From Mactra quadrangularis (taxonomy: Eukaryota; Mollusca; Bivalvia; Venerida; Mactridae), in the NCBI GenBank assembly GCA_025267735.1, contig CM046308.1:36631267-36695266 (forward strand): 64,000 nt of DNA. Direction: 5' to 3'. Position numbers and translations under genes: made by a program. Positions 11,622-23,500 of the stretch are shown piece by piece. The notes below the pieces were generated by a model. It worked only from the letters and a program-made list of their open reading frames with translations. It was not told the DNA's origin and did not search any database. Position 1 is the stretch's first letter. The number at the start of each line of letters is the position of its first letter.

Positions 11622-13044
11622 AATTTAATAGTATAATGATGACGTAAATAATCTAGCTATCTACCATAGATATAATTTTACAATGTTAGTATATGGCTAA
11701 CGTTGCAATATTCTAAACAAAAAAATGTATGTTACAAAAAAATATTTGATTGGATAATAAATTAATGTGTTTGATAAAAATATTTGTGTTGGAAAAAAAA
11801 TTGTTTATAAAAATCTTTATGTGCGAAAAAAATATATGTGATATAATTAGCATAAACTAAGCAAAAATCAACCAAAACATATTCATATTTGTGTTGTTAT
11901 AAGCAACATTTCTTAGCAAATATTACATTAAAAAAACGATATCAATATTTCTAACTGCAGGTATATGTACATCAAATGTGTATCAATTTTTTAGGAAGGT
12001 AAATTTAACATTAGGAATTAAAATACATGACCTCAGACATAGAGATTCATTTGAAACATTATAGTTGGCTTGCCGAATCTCAAATTCACAAATAGTCATA
12101 TTTGCTGTTTAGTCACGGTTTTTAACATTTTAATTAAATACTACAACGTAAAAAAACAGCTTGCAAGTCTATGAGCCACAAAATGTGGCGCACACTTGTT
12201 TTATAATTTTGAATTTACCCAAGACAGTAGTAACTCCCTCTTTAATGCAATTACTACAATTTGCTTATAGAATATTTCTTAGAATGAAAATTGATTCCAC
12301 TAACATAAAACTAAACTTAAATCCATGCAGAAACCATAAAAATGTTGATTTTGACAAGTTTTACAATATTTTACATAAGTCTCTTCTATATTGACAACCC
12401 ATTATGAACACAACCTAACTCAACCCATGGACAACTGGACCCAAAGTTAAGACAACTCTATCATCTGCAAGAGACAACTAACCTGTGCACAACTCAATCT
12501 ATATATCAACAAGAAATGTAATGTGGAAACCATATTAAAGCCGGATTTAAAAATTTTACACAAATATTTCAAATATGTGAATAACAACCTATGTGAATAT
12601 AAATAAATTTTGCAAACATGGCATGTTATTGTACTTTAAATTTTGAACTCATTCGTTTATGGGGAACACGTAAGTCCGCGATGTTGTGACACTACAATAT
12701 TAGTTGTTCAGATATGTGTATTTTGCCGAAAGCTTCCGAAAAAGCGTGATTAACGTACAAAGACTAAAATAGGCTATAAACTGAGTTAAATATATTCTTG
12801 AATAAAGGTCAAGCTCAGGTAAATTCTGTCAGACTATAAGTTAATTGACCCTTGTAAAGTGACATATACAATGTGTTGCTACCCTGTTTAACCCAACCAA
12901 AAATGAGCAAAAGGAACAACAGCATATAGACAAGTTAAATAAAATAATATAATTTGATACACTTACCAGAAATTAGTTATAAACATTGAACTATTTGCAC
13001 AAACATCCTATTAGGTGACTATCATGTTGCTTCAAGTATTTAAC
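11622..13044. other. AT-rich stretch, no supported gene
   Basis: It contains several ATTTGTG/AAAAAAATAT micro-repeats (11700-11900) and an AACTCAACCCATGGACAACT patch near 12415-12460. That patch has an inverted relative at 16330-16435, probably an old repeat. Nothing of coding character was seen. Confidence 0.4.
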
Positions 13045-13086
13045 TCATTGATGGTAGGCAACATCAGGATCATAGAAATGAATGAT
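13045..13086 (-). CDS. Candidate last exon of an unrecognised minus-strand gene
   Basis: A pyrimidine-rich acceptor (GTTGTTGTTTTCAG) is followed in phase 0 by IIHFYDPDVAYHQ and a TGA stop. Phase 0 is what the donor of the candidate exon at 15295-15341 leaves. It is only 13 codons, so it is supported mainly by phase and splice-site match. A GTAAGTG donor at 12967 could splice within the 3' UTR. A similar string, IIDFYDASSS plus stop, occurs at about 10640-10672 on the same strand. Confidence 0.35.
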   Translation of the reverse strand: MIHFYDPDVAYHQ

Positions 13087-13392
13087 CTGAAAACAACAAC
13101 AAATTTATTGGAAGATTAGTTAAGGATATTGATTTTTCCATTAGCATAAAGGGAAGATGTCTGCTTCTTGACCAAAGGTAAGTCAGAACTGATTATAAGA
13201 AAAAGAACACACTTTAGAGCTTGATATTTGAATCTGAGCAGTCAATAAAATTAGTGATTAGTTATTTTTTGTTCCATTATGGCCAATAAACAAGTTTTGT
13301 GCCTTAATACTATATATGTTCAGTGTTCATTTAATCCTTCAAAATGTTTGAAATTGGTACAGTACATCATAAAGTCTTTGATGGCATATATA

Positions 13393-14145
13393 CAGTATCC
13401 GCCAAAAGTTTGGAGACGTTTTCTACTTAAAAGGCTTACTGAATAGCTATTATCTAAAGTTTGATAACTTTTTTCTCAGAAAGGCTCTTTAGTTTTGCTT
13501 TATGTTTTGGTTTCCTTATGATAATAATTGAGACTTCAAAGGTAGCATAAAATCTAGAACTGTTGCGAGTAACCAAGTACTCAATATTCGCTATTCGGAC
13601 TAGAAAATCGAGTACAAATGTTCGGCACTTTCGAAATCTCTGACATGATTTTCCATGAAATAAAAGCTTCTTTAGTTCTTCACTTATTTTTGTTAAATTC
13701 ATATGTATATTTGTGTGTGTATATACATATGAATTTAACAAGAATCACTCGTTAATAAAAAAGCATACAGGAATTCATATATATAACATATATTATGTGT
13801 GTTGTATATATGAATTCCAGTTTGCTTTTTTAATAACAAGTGATTCTTGGTTTGATTGAAGAATCGCTACACATAGATCATGGTTTGGATTGGATCTCCA
13901 CTTGTTCAATGAACCATAGCCCTAATAAAAGCTATGCTATAGAAAATAATTACAGAAAACATGGTTTTGGAGGCTTAAGGAGGTCAAATGCTGAATCTTA
14001 ATAATGTGTTGCATTCATAGTTTGTTTTCATTTTATCACAAACAATATTTAATTATATTAAAAATAATGATTTTATAAAAATAATAATCCAAATTCAAGA
14101 AGAGTAGCAAAATTATTTTTGCCTCCTAACTTTTGATGGGTACCG
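13393..14145. mobile_element. CAGTACCCACC-family MITE copy carrying a twin palindrome
   Basis: The left end CAGTATCCGCCAAAAGTTTG and the right end (reverse complement CGGTACCCATCAAAAGTTAG) match the family with several substitutions. It is about 370 bp longer than the intact copy because of inserted sequence, including two abutting hairpins at 13690-13847. Confidence 0.75.
13690..13847. repeat. Two abutting long palindromes
   Basis: Hairpin 1 has perfect 21-bp arms (13690-13710 and 13721-13741) starting TTGTTAAATTCATATG around a 10-nt GT loop. Hairpin 2 has 47-nt arms (13741-13787 and 13801-13847) with about five mismatches, starting AGAATCACTCGTTAATAAA. The two share base 13741. Confidence 0.85.
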
Positions 14146-14494
14146 TGCGATAGTTTCAATGTACAAATAAGTAAAAAGAAATTCAATAAGAAGGTAGACA
14201 AACCAATGGCTTAGTGAAACAGAACTAACTATGTTATCAAAACTTTTTAAGTGACCTAAAATGTAAAATTAAACCAGAATGAGATATGTCTTTTTCAGAT
14301 AGACCAATATTCCGATAAATCCCTTTCATCTTTACAATTTCAAATCTATCTAAACTATTTTTACTTTTGCATTAAGATTAATTCATAAAACAAAATGCAT
14401 AGGAACATCATTGCATTAAGCCAAATTAAAAAAAGATAGTACTTAGCTGTAACACTTACATCACTTGTTTACAACCAAAGAGTAAACGTTATCA

Positions 14495-14521
14495 CATCAT
14501 CATCATCATCATCATCATCAT
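14495..14521. repeat. (CAT)n microsatellite, LINE 3' tail
   Basis: About nine CAT units. Read on the minus strand it is (ATG)n lying just after the stop of the LINE C-terminal fragment, the position expected for a LINE 3' repeat tail. Confidence 0.8.
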
Positions 14522-14530
14522 ATCCTGAGT

Positions 14531-14839
14531 TTATTTGTCATCTGCTGCGGGTGTCCCAGATACTGAGGTAGGCAGCAGGCGGCTAGAACGTCTAACATCA
14601 GCTCTCCAGCCGTCTCTATTGTGTGGACTAATATTGCCCATACCACATACACTTAAATCCGTCTTGATGCAATCAGACCAAGATTTTCTAGGTCTTCCAC
14701 GCCCACAGGCCCTTGGAATATCCATGTTCATAATGGTGTTGGTACAATTGTTACGAGAAGCATGACCAAACCACCTCAGGCATTTGGTACGAAGAGCTAT
14801 GGCTATCTCTTGAATTCCTAATTTGGTGTCAGTAAAATT
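14531..14839 (-). pseudogene. LINE ORF2 C-terminal fragment
   Basis: About 100 codons ending in a stop at 14531. They hold the conserved C-terminal signature of non-LTR retrotransposon polyproteins: CLRWFGHA, then GRGRPRKSWSDCI, then DGWRADV. No reverse transcriptase or endonuclease part remains, so it is a 5'-truncated copy. A consensus-like acceptor (TTTGTATTTCAG) sits directly at its 5' edge and a GTAAGTG donor at 14459, so splicing machinery could treat 14460-14839 as an exon. Confidence 0.8.
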
Positions 14840-15049
14840 CTGAAATACAAAGGAGACATAATCATACAAACATTAAAAAGCATTCAATTGTGAAACAGTT
14901 CATTCTAATTCAGAATAGAGAAAGTATAAATGATCCAAAGCAGTGATTTCATATCTGATGTTCAAGGGAGCTAATACTGTAAGGTTACTGTATTGTACCA
15001 TATATTTTACAGTGAGTTATCTCCCTGCAGCATTTCCTGAGAAGAACCA

Positions 15050-15225
15050 GTACTGGAATGGCATCAGGGACCACAATGGAAATAAGAGCTTGCCCTTTTT
15101 TGTGTTATCCCTGGTGTTGGTGTGCAATACATAGTTACTACATCATGATGTCTGTGATATTTGTGTTTGTATGTTTTTACGATGTGTACACTATGCCAAA
15201 TAAATATTATTATTATCCTCAGTAT
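15050..15225 (+). mobile_element. LINE 3' UTR fragment
   Basis: CACAATGGAAATAAGAGCTTG through CCAAATAAATATTATTATTA corresponds to the 3' UTR of the LINE at 17.36-18.90 kb (CACAATGGAAACAAGAG, CCCTGGTG, CCTAAATAAATC). No coding part is present. Confidence 0.65.
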
Positions 15226-15294
15226 GCAAAAGTCAAACTTCGCAAATCAATTTAAAATTAACTTAAAAAAAATGAATGCAAAAAAACTGCTTAC

Positions 15295-15341
15295 TATTTT
15301 CTTGCCTTGTACAGGATCACAGTAGAAATTCTCGAGTATCG
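15295..15341 (-). CDS. Candidate internal exon of an unrecognised minus-strand gene
   Basis: The acceptor is TTATATATTATCAG and the donor GTAAGC. The 47-nt exon reads ILENFYCDPVQGKKI in the only frame that matches the phase left by the upstream candidate exon; the split codon gives Thr. The other two frames contain stops. Product not recognised. Confidence 0.4.
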
Positions 15342-16805
15342 CTGATAATATATAATATCTAGATGTCAAACACTAGGTCACCATTAGAAGACACTTTTAT
15401 AATCAATCTCACTTTATCTTCATCAAAAACTGGAAAAGGTGAATACTAATAGATGTATGCAGTCATAGAATTTAGCAAGTGGACATTGGACTGAGTCCAA
15501 CAAAATCCCCCTTGGAATGACTTTTACAATCAGAGTGGTTCCAATGGTACACCAACTCTGTGATGTCACCATTTACCTAATTCATATTTATTCATTGGAG
15601 TTAACGCCATGTCAACACAATGTCAACTAAGACTGTCTTGCATGTAAACCAGTACAGAAACCAACAATAGTAACATCTACCATTTATTTTGGATATACAT
15701 ATATTTACAGCAGATCAATGAACTCATCTTGGTTAAAATGTTTCAAATCTGAAAAAAATCTTTGTATTAATGATCAACAGTTTCTTTCAAATTCAATGAT
15801 CTTTTGTCAGGACTAAACATTATTTTTTAAAGTAGGTTGCCCATTTGGACAACCAGCTATAATTATGTTTTACTTGCCCAAATCAAATACATTGTAAATG
15901 TATTTTCTAGCAGGTTTTCAGGGGTAATCAAACAATTTTATTTTTAAAACCTGTTTCACATAAAATCACCCCAAGAGGCAATCTCAGTAAACAGATATCC
16001 TATACACTGCCGTCATAGGTAAAACAATTGATTTTTGTGAGGGGAAAATTTGATATCAGGCTTTATTCAGATTGCACCAAGAGACTACTTTGGCTCATAT
16101 AGATGATTTGGCATGTACACTGCCCTCCAAAAGTTCCTTCACACATTTACAATTACATTTACGCAATATTGTAAAAGCAGTTATTGTTTTTTTTTAATTT
16201 TGCAAAAATATTAAACCAGTATATTTTCTTATGGATCGTATCGATAAGAAAGGAGACAATATAACTACATTTGTATATACGTTACAGGTAGCTATTGTAA
16301 AGTTACAACCATTCACATTTCCTTATTTATGATCATGGGTTGTTTAAGTGTTGAGTTGTCTCTAACTATGGGTTAAGTTGTTCAAACTCAGGGTTGAGAC
16401 AACCACGGGTTGGGTTGTCCACGGGTTAAGTAGTACCGAACCCTTTTAACAAACAGACACAGGGATCATAATTCTTGAGCAAAAAAGGCAACCCTGTGAA
16501 TACTGAAAATACAGGGACTTCCCATGGTTATGAATGTCATACAGTGAGTTGTATCGCGATATATCGTGCTGGGTTATGATATGTATACCATAGACTGATG
16601 TATCAATATTGAATCGATAAATATGGCCATACCATCTCATCCCTTATGTTTATGAAGCATGTCAACATTTTTGCCTCTATAGGGTCTTAATTAGAAAGAA
16701 TTGTTATGGTATGGATGTGAAGTTAGCAAGAACAGCAGTAAGTATAACCTTACTCCTGTAATGCAAGCAGTAAGATGAAAACTACAGCAATATGATCAAT
16801 CTTAC
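15342..16805. other. Non-coding stretch (probable intron) with repeat fragments
   Basis: It holds a SINE-A tail scrap at about 15590-15625, a lone Tc1-type terminus (TACACTGCCCTCCAAAAGTT at 16119) and a GGGTTGAGACAACCACGGG repeat patch at 16330-16440. If the minus-strand gene is real, this is its intron. Confidence 0.4.
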
Positions 16806-16900
16806 TGTTACTGAGTTTTTGTCCTATAGACTGTAGACAGTTTTCCAAATCGTCTTCTTTCCATGGAGATTGGTTTCTCCCATAGAGTAATATCTTCAAT
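16806..16900 (-). CDS. Candidate internal exon of an unrecognised minus-strand gene
   Basis: A good acceptor (TTTTATCTATTTCAG) and a GTAAGA donor bound a 95-nt exon. Only one frame is useful; it gives LKILLYGRNQSPWKEDDLE, then NCLQSIGQKLSN. The residue mix is protein-like, charged and amphipathic, unlike the AT-driven spurious ORFs around it. It leaves one nucleotide that completes a codon with the exon at 15295-15341. The preceding exon must end in phase 2; the candidate at 17080-17150 does not, so the 5' part of the gene is unlocated. A LINE and a satellite now occupy the upstream region. I do not recognise the family. Confidence 0.45.
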
Positions 16901-17227
16901 CTGAAATAGATAAAATCAGAGAGGAGAAACTGGAAAGAACTGTTTCTTGTTAAGATAAAAACAAAATGATTGCATACCTACTGAATACAATTTTAGGGGG
17001 GAGATAGAACCAGAAACATACATATTTTTGTGCCAGAAGTTCGTGACATGAATTTTGATGATATAAAATACACAAGACAACAAAAATGCATTTACAATTG
17101 AGCACTTTGGCCTTGGAGTGCATATCATGGACAAGAATTTTACTTAATGACATTTTTACTGTACATAAACATTTTAATTTCTAGTAAAATTGTATACATA
17201 CTATGCAAAAATTAATCTATCTTTTTT

Positions 17228-17330
17228 TTGCTAGATTTTAACGCTATGTCAACACAATTTTAGGTCATATTGCAGCATCCAGCGCACCTAACCTAGCTTT
17301 CCTGGACTATTGTCTATAACCAGTACTCAC
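17228..17330 (-). mobile_element. SINE-A fragment
   Basis: It holds tail and body (TTTTAACGCTATGTCAACAC, then CCAGCGCACCTAACCTAGC) without the tRNA-like head. It abuts the 5' truncation point of the LINE at 17363. Confidence 0.7.
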
Positions 17331-17362
17331 TTATTGCTGTAGTTTTCATCTTACTGCTTGAC

Positions 17363-18401
17363 TTGGGTAACGGGATTTGTCGGTGGTTTGAGTCTTATCT
17401 GTCTGAACGACAACAATTAGTAGATGTGTCTGGAACTTTTTCAGGTAATTCAACTGTTACATGTGGGGTTCCACAAGGTTCGATCCTTGGTCCTTTATTA
17501 TTTCTTTTATATGTTAATGATATGCCCAGTGTAGTAAAAAACAAATTATTATTATATGCTGATGATTCTGCCATCCTTGTATCTGGAAAGAACACATCTT
17601 ATGTTGAACAAGCTTTGTCTCATGATCTTCTTTTAGTAAGTCAGTGGTTAACTGATAATAAATTGTCTTTACATCTTGGTAAAACTGAAACAATACTTTT
17701 TGGTTCTAAACAAAAACTTAAATCACAAACAAACAAACCTCAATATCTCATGTAATGGTACAAACATTAATGCTACAAGTTCTGTCAAATACCTTGGTGT
17801 AACCATTGATCAGTTTTTGTCTTTCCAATCTATGGCTGAGTCAGTTATTAAGAAAGCCAATGCTCGACTTAAATTTCTGTATCGTAAAAAAGATTTTCTT
17901 AATTTTCATACAAGAAAACAACTTGTGACAGCGTTAGTTCAATGCCACTTTGATTACGCTTGCTCTGTGTGGTACAATGGCATAACGCAAAACTTGAAAA
18001 ACAGGTTACAAACCACACAAAATAAACTAATTAGATTTATATTTAATTTTGATTCCCGGGCGCACATCGGACCGGAACATTTCATTAAGCTAAATTGGTT
18101 ACCGGTACAGAGTAGAGTTGAACAAATAATGTTGTGCCATGTTCATAAAATTAACCATGGCATTGCACCAGAGTACCTGAACCAACATTTTTTATCTCAA
18201 ACTTCTGTACACTCTTACAGTACAAGATTAAGTACCAAGGGCGGATACTGTATTCCTAGAGTAAAAAATTCAGGAACTAAATCTTTCTGTTACATTGGCT
18301 CCAAGCTGTGGAATAACTTGCCTGCAAATATTTCTAATTTAACAAAATATAAACCTTTTAAAGAATCTGTAAAAAACTTTTTGCTTTCTAAAGTAGTTTA
18401 A
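17363..18401 (+). pseudogene. LINE reverse transcriptase, partial and frameshifted
   Basis: The first frame (to 17755) has RT motif B GVPQGSILGPLLF and the catalytic YADD box (LLLYADDSAIL). The second frame resumes at about 17720 and carries KYLGVTID and the thumb/C-terminal region ending KNFLLSKVV at 18401. The frame change falls in an (ACAA)n run near 17728-17742, a likely slippage site. The 5' truncation removes the N-terminal RT motifs and the endonuclease, so the copy is dead. Confidence 0.88.
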
Positions 18402-18900
18402 ATAATGTGTTCCTGCAAATTTCATAAAATATTTATATAATTTCACATCAACTTTTTATTATTTTCTACATAAGTAATGTGTTTTTTATTTATTTTCCTA
18501 GTCAGGTATTTGTCTATCAATTTTTAAGATCTCTGTCTTTGTACATTTGTGATAAACTTTACTGTGTAACATGTGCAACTATTAAATAGTTTCAATTTTC
18601 TGTGATATGATACCTTAGTATTACTGTGAACATGTTTTTATTGTTAACATTAATTTTGCCTCTCCGAGTCATACTACCACATGAGGGTCCACAATGGAAA
18701 CAAGAGTTCACTCTTTTTTGTGATAACCCTGGTGCTGGTATTTTATGACATGGTTTAATATATACAATGTATATATGTATGTATATCTAACTTTAATATT
18801 TATGTATTTTTTACTATAGTATCATATTGTATTGTTAAATTACATATGTCATGTTGTATTATGCCAATACCTAAATAAATCTATCTATCTATCTATCTAC
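17363..18900 (+). mobile_element. 5'-truncated LINE (Jockey/CR1-like non-LTR retrotransposon)
   Basis: The element starts in the middle of the reverse transcriptase, runs through a 3' UTR of about 470 bp and ends in AATAAATC plus a (TATC)n tail at about 18877-18900. Its 3' UTR is shared with the fragment at 15050-15225. The upstream endonuclease and half of the RT are missing. Confidence 0.85.
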
Positions 18901-18966
18901 CTACCCTTCCACAAGGCCGGAAACTTCTCCTTATTATCTAATCAATGGAGGAAAATCAACATTATT

Positions 18967-19077
18967 GTCAAATTTTCATGGAAGAGTATAACCTCCCCGG
19001 TGGGATTCAAAACCGCACCCCTCAGGCACGAGATTCCAAATCCCAGAGCACTACAAACTGCGCTATCGATCCGTGTT
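18967..19077 (-). mobile_element. SINE-A head fragment
   Basis: It retains a tRNA-like head with degraded box B (GGTTTTGAATCC on the minus strand) and box A (TAGCGCAGTTTGTAG), without the 3' body. It follows the (TATC)n tail of the LINE. Confidence 0.65.
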
Positions 19078-19079
19078 TA

Positions 19080-20560
19080 TCTATCTAAGATATTCTACTA
19101 ATTGACTTAATGCAGTGGGTCAGTAAATACATCACATGTAGATTTTGTTTGTTATACTGGTATGTTTTTGTACAAGTAAAATGATTTTATTGTGCCTGCA
19201 ATTATTATGAAGAGTATTTTTCTAAGTGTGTATACATGTGTTTTTGCTGTGTAAGTCAAGTAGGCTAGTATGCTTGTCATAACAGTTTTTCATGATGTAG
19301 GGTAAGGTAGGGCATGACTTGGTACATGTAGTGCGTGTAAGCAAAAAAGCTAATTGGTATGGTTAAAGGAAAAAATGTTGTATTTGTTCATAATAAGTAA
19401 TTTGTACACCAGTCACACATGTCAGTGAAGGGGGGACATATACTTCCATGTAAAGATATTTGTTTCCCTAAGATTAAGAACAAGTTTGTATTAATCACAA
19501 GGAATGAAATCTGACATATATTCATTAGGCAAAGCAACAAAGGCATGTAATGGGCAAGGTAAAATGTGAATAATGTATAGTAAACCAGATGGCGTAAACC
19601 AGGAGTTTGGGTTAATTTTCAATACAATTATCAAGATAAAAAAGAGAATTCCAAAAAAACATTAACACTTTGTGGACAAATGAACTGATTTGTTGCTAGC
19701 TTTGTTGGTTGTGCCGTCATCATGCTGAATTAGAACATTTGACAAGAGATCCATAGTGGCTCTTCATGGCTCACATCAGTTTAAACAATAGATTAGGTTA
19801 CTGATGTTATAACAAAAACTGCTGACCTTGCATCTTGAAGGGAATAGGTATTGAAGAAAGTGGACAAATTTTAAACCCTAAAAGTAATCGCCCATAAAAA
19901 CCTTTGAATTTTATATTGACATATTTTTCAAAATAAAATTGAATCAAAATAAACCTATAAAATATAAATCCAATGATACATAAATTGATTCTATCTTAAT
20001 AAATAAATATAGAATGCATTGAAATAATATTCCAGGAAATATTATCAATCAATTCAAAAATACAAGACTATAAGTAGTAGTGAATGTGCTGTTTGCCAAG
20101 TCTTAATGAATAACACATTGATTTTAAACTATTGACAAATTTTAATGAAAAAAACCTACAAATTATGAGTTTTTAAAACATAAAAAATAATAACTACACT
20201 TAAATAAAACTAAAAATAAAAAAGAAATATACTTGTAAAGGCTAAATATATAACTTGCTTTTTCCAACAATAAAAATAAGTAGAATTCATGTGCGATTAA
20301 AACAAAGATTAAACATTAAAGAACTTTAAAGAATGCCCAAAACAAAAACAAAATGACTATGTAAGTGATTGACAGGACATGTCAACCTACTGTACAGTAT
20401 CTAAATGTACTGTTCAGTAACGAGTACTGTCTTAGTCATTGACTGGCTGTGACCAGAACAATGACAGGTGTTTTCCTCGCCGCAATGTGTCAACTTGTCC
20501 GTGCAATGTCGTTCACTCACAAATCTGTCCATTACAGAAAACATTAGTTTATTAAATAAC
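19080..20560. other. AT-rich stretch, no supported gene
   Basis: No coding region, RNA gene or paired inverted repeats were recognised. A possible 31-nt minus-strand exon-like string at about 19797-19827 does not match the phase needed by the candidate gene at 16.9 kb. Confidence 0.4.
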
Positions 20561-20569
20561 AATATCATC

Positions 20570-23500
20570 ATTTATCATAAAACAGTAAATACACTGAAAT
20601 ATAGTATAAAAAATAACTTTACTGTAAAAAAAATAACCTACATCATTTGAAAGAATTAACTCACCAGAAAAAAAATCCTAGATTGAAAAATAACCTACTA
20701 GCAAAAATAAAGTAAAAAAAAAGACAAATTTCCAAATTCAAAGTAAAAAAAAGGAGAAAAAACATGCTAACACATCATGAACTCTGTTTATATCAATTGG
20801 AGAGGTAAGACTCCGTAACCAAGTCATATCAACCATCTCCATTTGACCAGTGTCTAGTGACTATCGCATGTTAAACATTAAATTGTAAAAAATAACCTAC
20901 ATCAACTGTAAAAAAACCTACAGCAAAAATTTAAGATTGAAAAAATAACATACTAGCAAAACTAATGATGGAAAAATAACCTACAAGCAAATTAATAGAT
21001 AAAATGAAAAGAAAAATACAAAATTAAGTAAAAATAGAAAAAAAAACATGCAAATACATCACAGACTCTGTTAACATCAATTGGAGAGGTAAGACTCCGT
21101 GACCAAGTCATATCGACCAATCTCCATTTGACCAGTGCCTAGTGACTATCGCATGTAAAACCTTAAATTGTAAAAAAAAAAACCTACATCAACTGTAAAA
21201 AACCTACAGCAAAAATATAAGATTGAAGAAATAACCTACTAGCAAAATTATTATTGAAAAAATAACTGAAAAAATAACCTAATAGCAAAATTATTGATGG
21301 AAAAATAACCTACTAACAAAATTATTGATGAAAAATAACCTACAAGCAAAATAATTGATAAAAAAGAAAAGAAAAATACAAAATTAAGTAAACACAGAAA
21401 AAAAAACATGCAAATACATCACAGACTCTGTTAACATCAATTGGAGAGGTAAGACTCTGTGACCAAGTCATATCGACCAATCTCCATTTGACCAGTGCCT
21501 AGTGACTATCGCATGTTAAACATTAAATTGTAAAAAATAACCTACATCAACTGTAAAAAAAACCTACAGCAAAAATTCAAGATTGAAAAAATAACATACT
21601 AGCAAAACTAATGATGGAAAAATAACCTACAAGCAAATTAATAGATAAAATGAAAAGAAAAATACAAAATTAAGTAAAAATAGAAAAAAAAACATGCAAA
21701 TACATCACAGACTCTGTTAACATCAATTGGAGAGGTAAGACTCCGTGACCAAGTCATATCGACCAATCTCCATTTGACCAGTGCCTAGTGACTATCGCAT
21801 GTAAAACCTTAAATTGTAAAAAGAAAAACCTATATCAACTGTAAAAAACCTACAGCAAAAACATAAGATTGAAGAAATAACCTACTAGCAAAATTATTAT
21901 TGAAAAAATAACTGAAAAAATAACCTAATAGCAAAATTATTGATGGAAAAATAACCTACTAACAAAATTATTGATGAAAAATAACCTACAAGCAAAATAA
22001 TTGATAAAAAAGAAAAGAAAAATACAAAATTAAGTAAACACAGAAAAAAAAACATGCAAATACATCACAGACTCTGTTAACATCAATTGGAGAGGTAAGA
22101 CTCCGTGACCAAGTCATATCGACCAATCTCCATTTGACCAGTGCCTAGTGACTATCGCATGTTAAACATTAAATTGTAAAAAATAACCTACATCAACTGT
22201 AAAAAAAACCTACAGCAAAAATTTAAGATTGAAAAAATAACATACTAGCAAAACTAATGATGGAAAAATAACCTACAAGCAAATTAATAGATAAAATGAA
22301 AAGAATAATACAAAATTAAGTAAAAATAGAAAAAAAAACATGCAAATACATCACAGACTCTGTTAACATCAATTGGAGAGGTAAGACTCCGTGACCAAGT
22401 CATATCGACCAATCTCCATTTGACCAGTGCCTAGTGACTATCGCATGTAAAACCTTAAATTGTAAAAAGAAAAACCTACATCAACTGTAAAAAACCTACA
22501 GCAAAAATATAAGATTGAAGAAATAACCTACTAGCAAAATTATTATTGAAAAAATAACTGAAAAAATAACCTAATAGCAAAATTATTGATGGAAAAATAA
22601 CCTACTAACAAAATTATTGATGAAAAATAACCTACAAGCAAAATAATTGATAAAAAAGAAAAGAAAAATACAAAATTAAGTAAACACAGAAAAAAAAACA
22701 TGCAAATACATCACAGACTCTGTTAACATCAATTGGAGAGGTAAGACTCCGTGACCAAGTCATATCGACCAATCTCCATTTGACCAGTGCCTAGTGACTA
22801 TCGCATGTTAAACATTAAATTGTAAAAAATAACCTACATCAACTGTAAAAAAAACCTACAGCAAAAATTTAAGATTGAAAAAATAACATACTAGCAAAAC
22901 TAATGATGGAAAAATAACCTACAAGCAAATTAATAGATAAAATGAAAAGAATAATACAAAATTAAGTAAAAATAGAAAAAAAAAACATGCAAATACATCA
23001 CAGACTCTGTTAACATCAATTGGAGAGGTAAGACTCCGTGACCAAGTCATATCGACCAATCTCCATTTGACCAGTGCCTAGTGACTATCGCATGTAAAAC
23101 CTTAAATTGTAAAAAGAAAAACCTACATCAACTGTAAAAAACCTACAGCAAAAATATAAGATTGAAGAAATAACCTACTAGCAAAATTATTATTGAAAAA
23201 ATAACTGAAAAAATAACCTAATAGCAAAATTATTGATGGAAAAATAACCTACTAACAAAATTATTGATGAAAAATAACCTACAAGCAAAATAATTGATAA
23301 AAAAGAAAAGAAAAATACAAAATTAAGTAAACACAGAAAAAAAAACATGCAAATACATCACAGACTCTGTTAACATCAATTGGAGAGGTAAGACTCCGTG
23401 ACCAAGTCATATCGACCAATCTCCATTTGACCAGTGCCTAGTGACTATCGCATGTTAAACATTAAATTGTAAAAAATAACCTACATCAACTGTAAAAAAA

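Noticed and set aside
17080..17150. Possible upstream exon MSLSKILVHDMHSKAK of the minus-strand gene
   Set aside because: Its GTAAAT donor leaves one nucleotide, which would create a stop at the start of the exon at 16806-16900.
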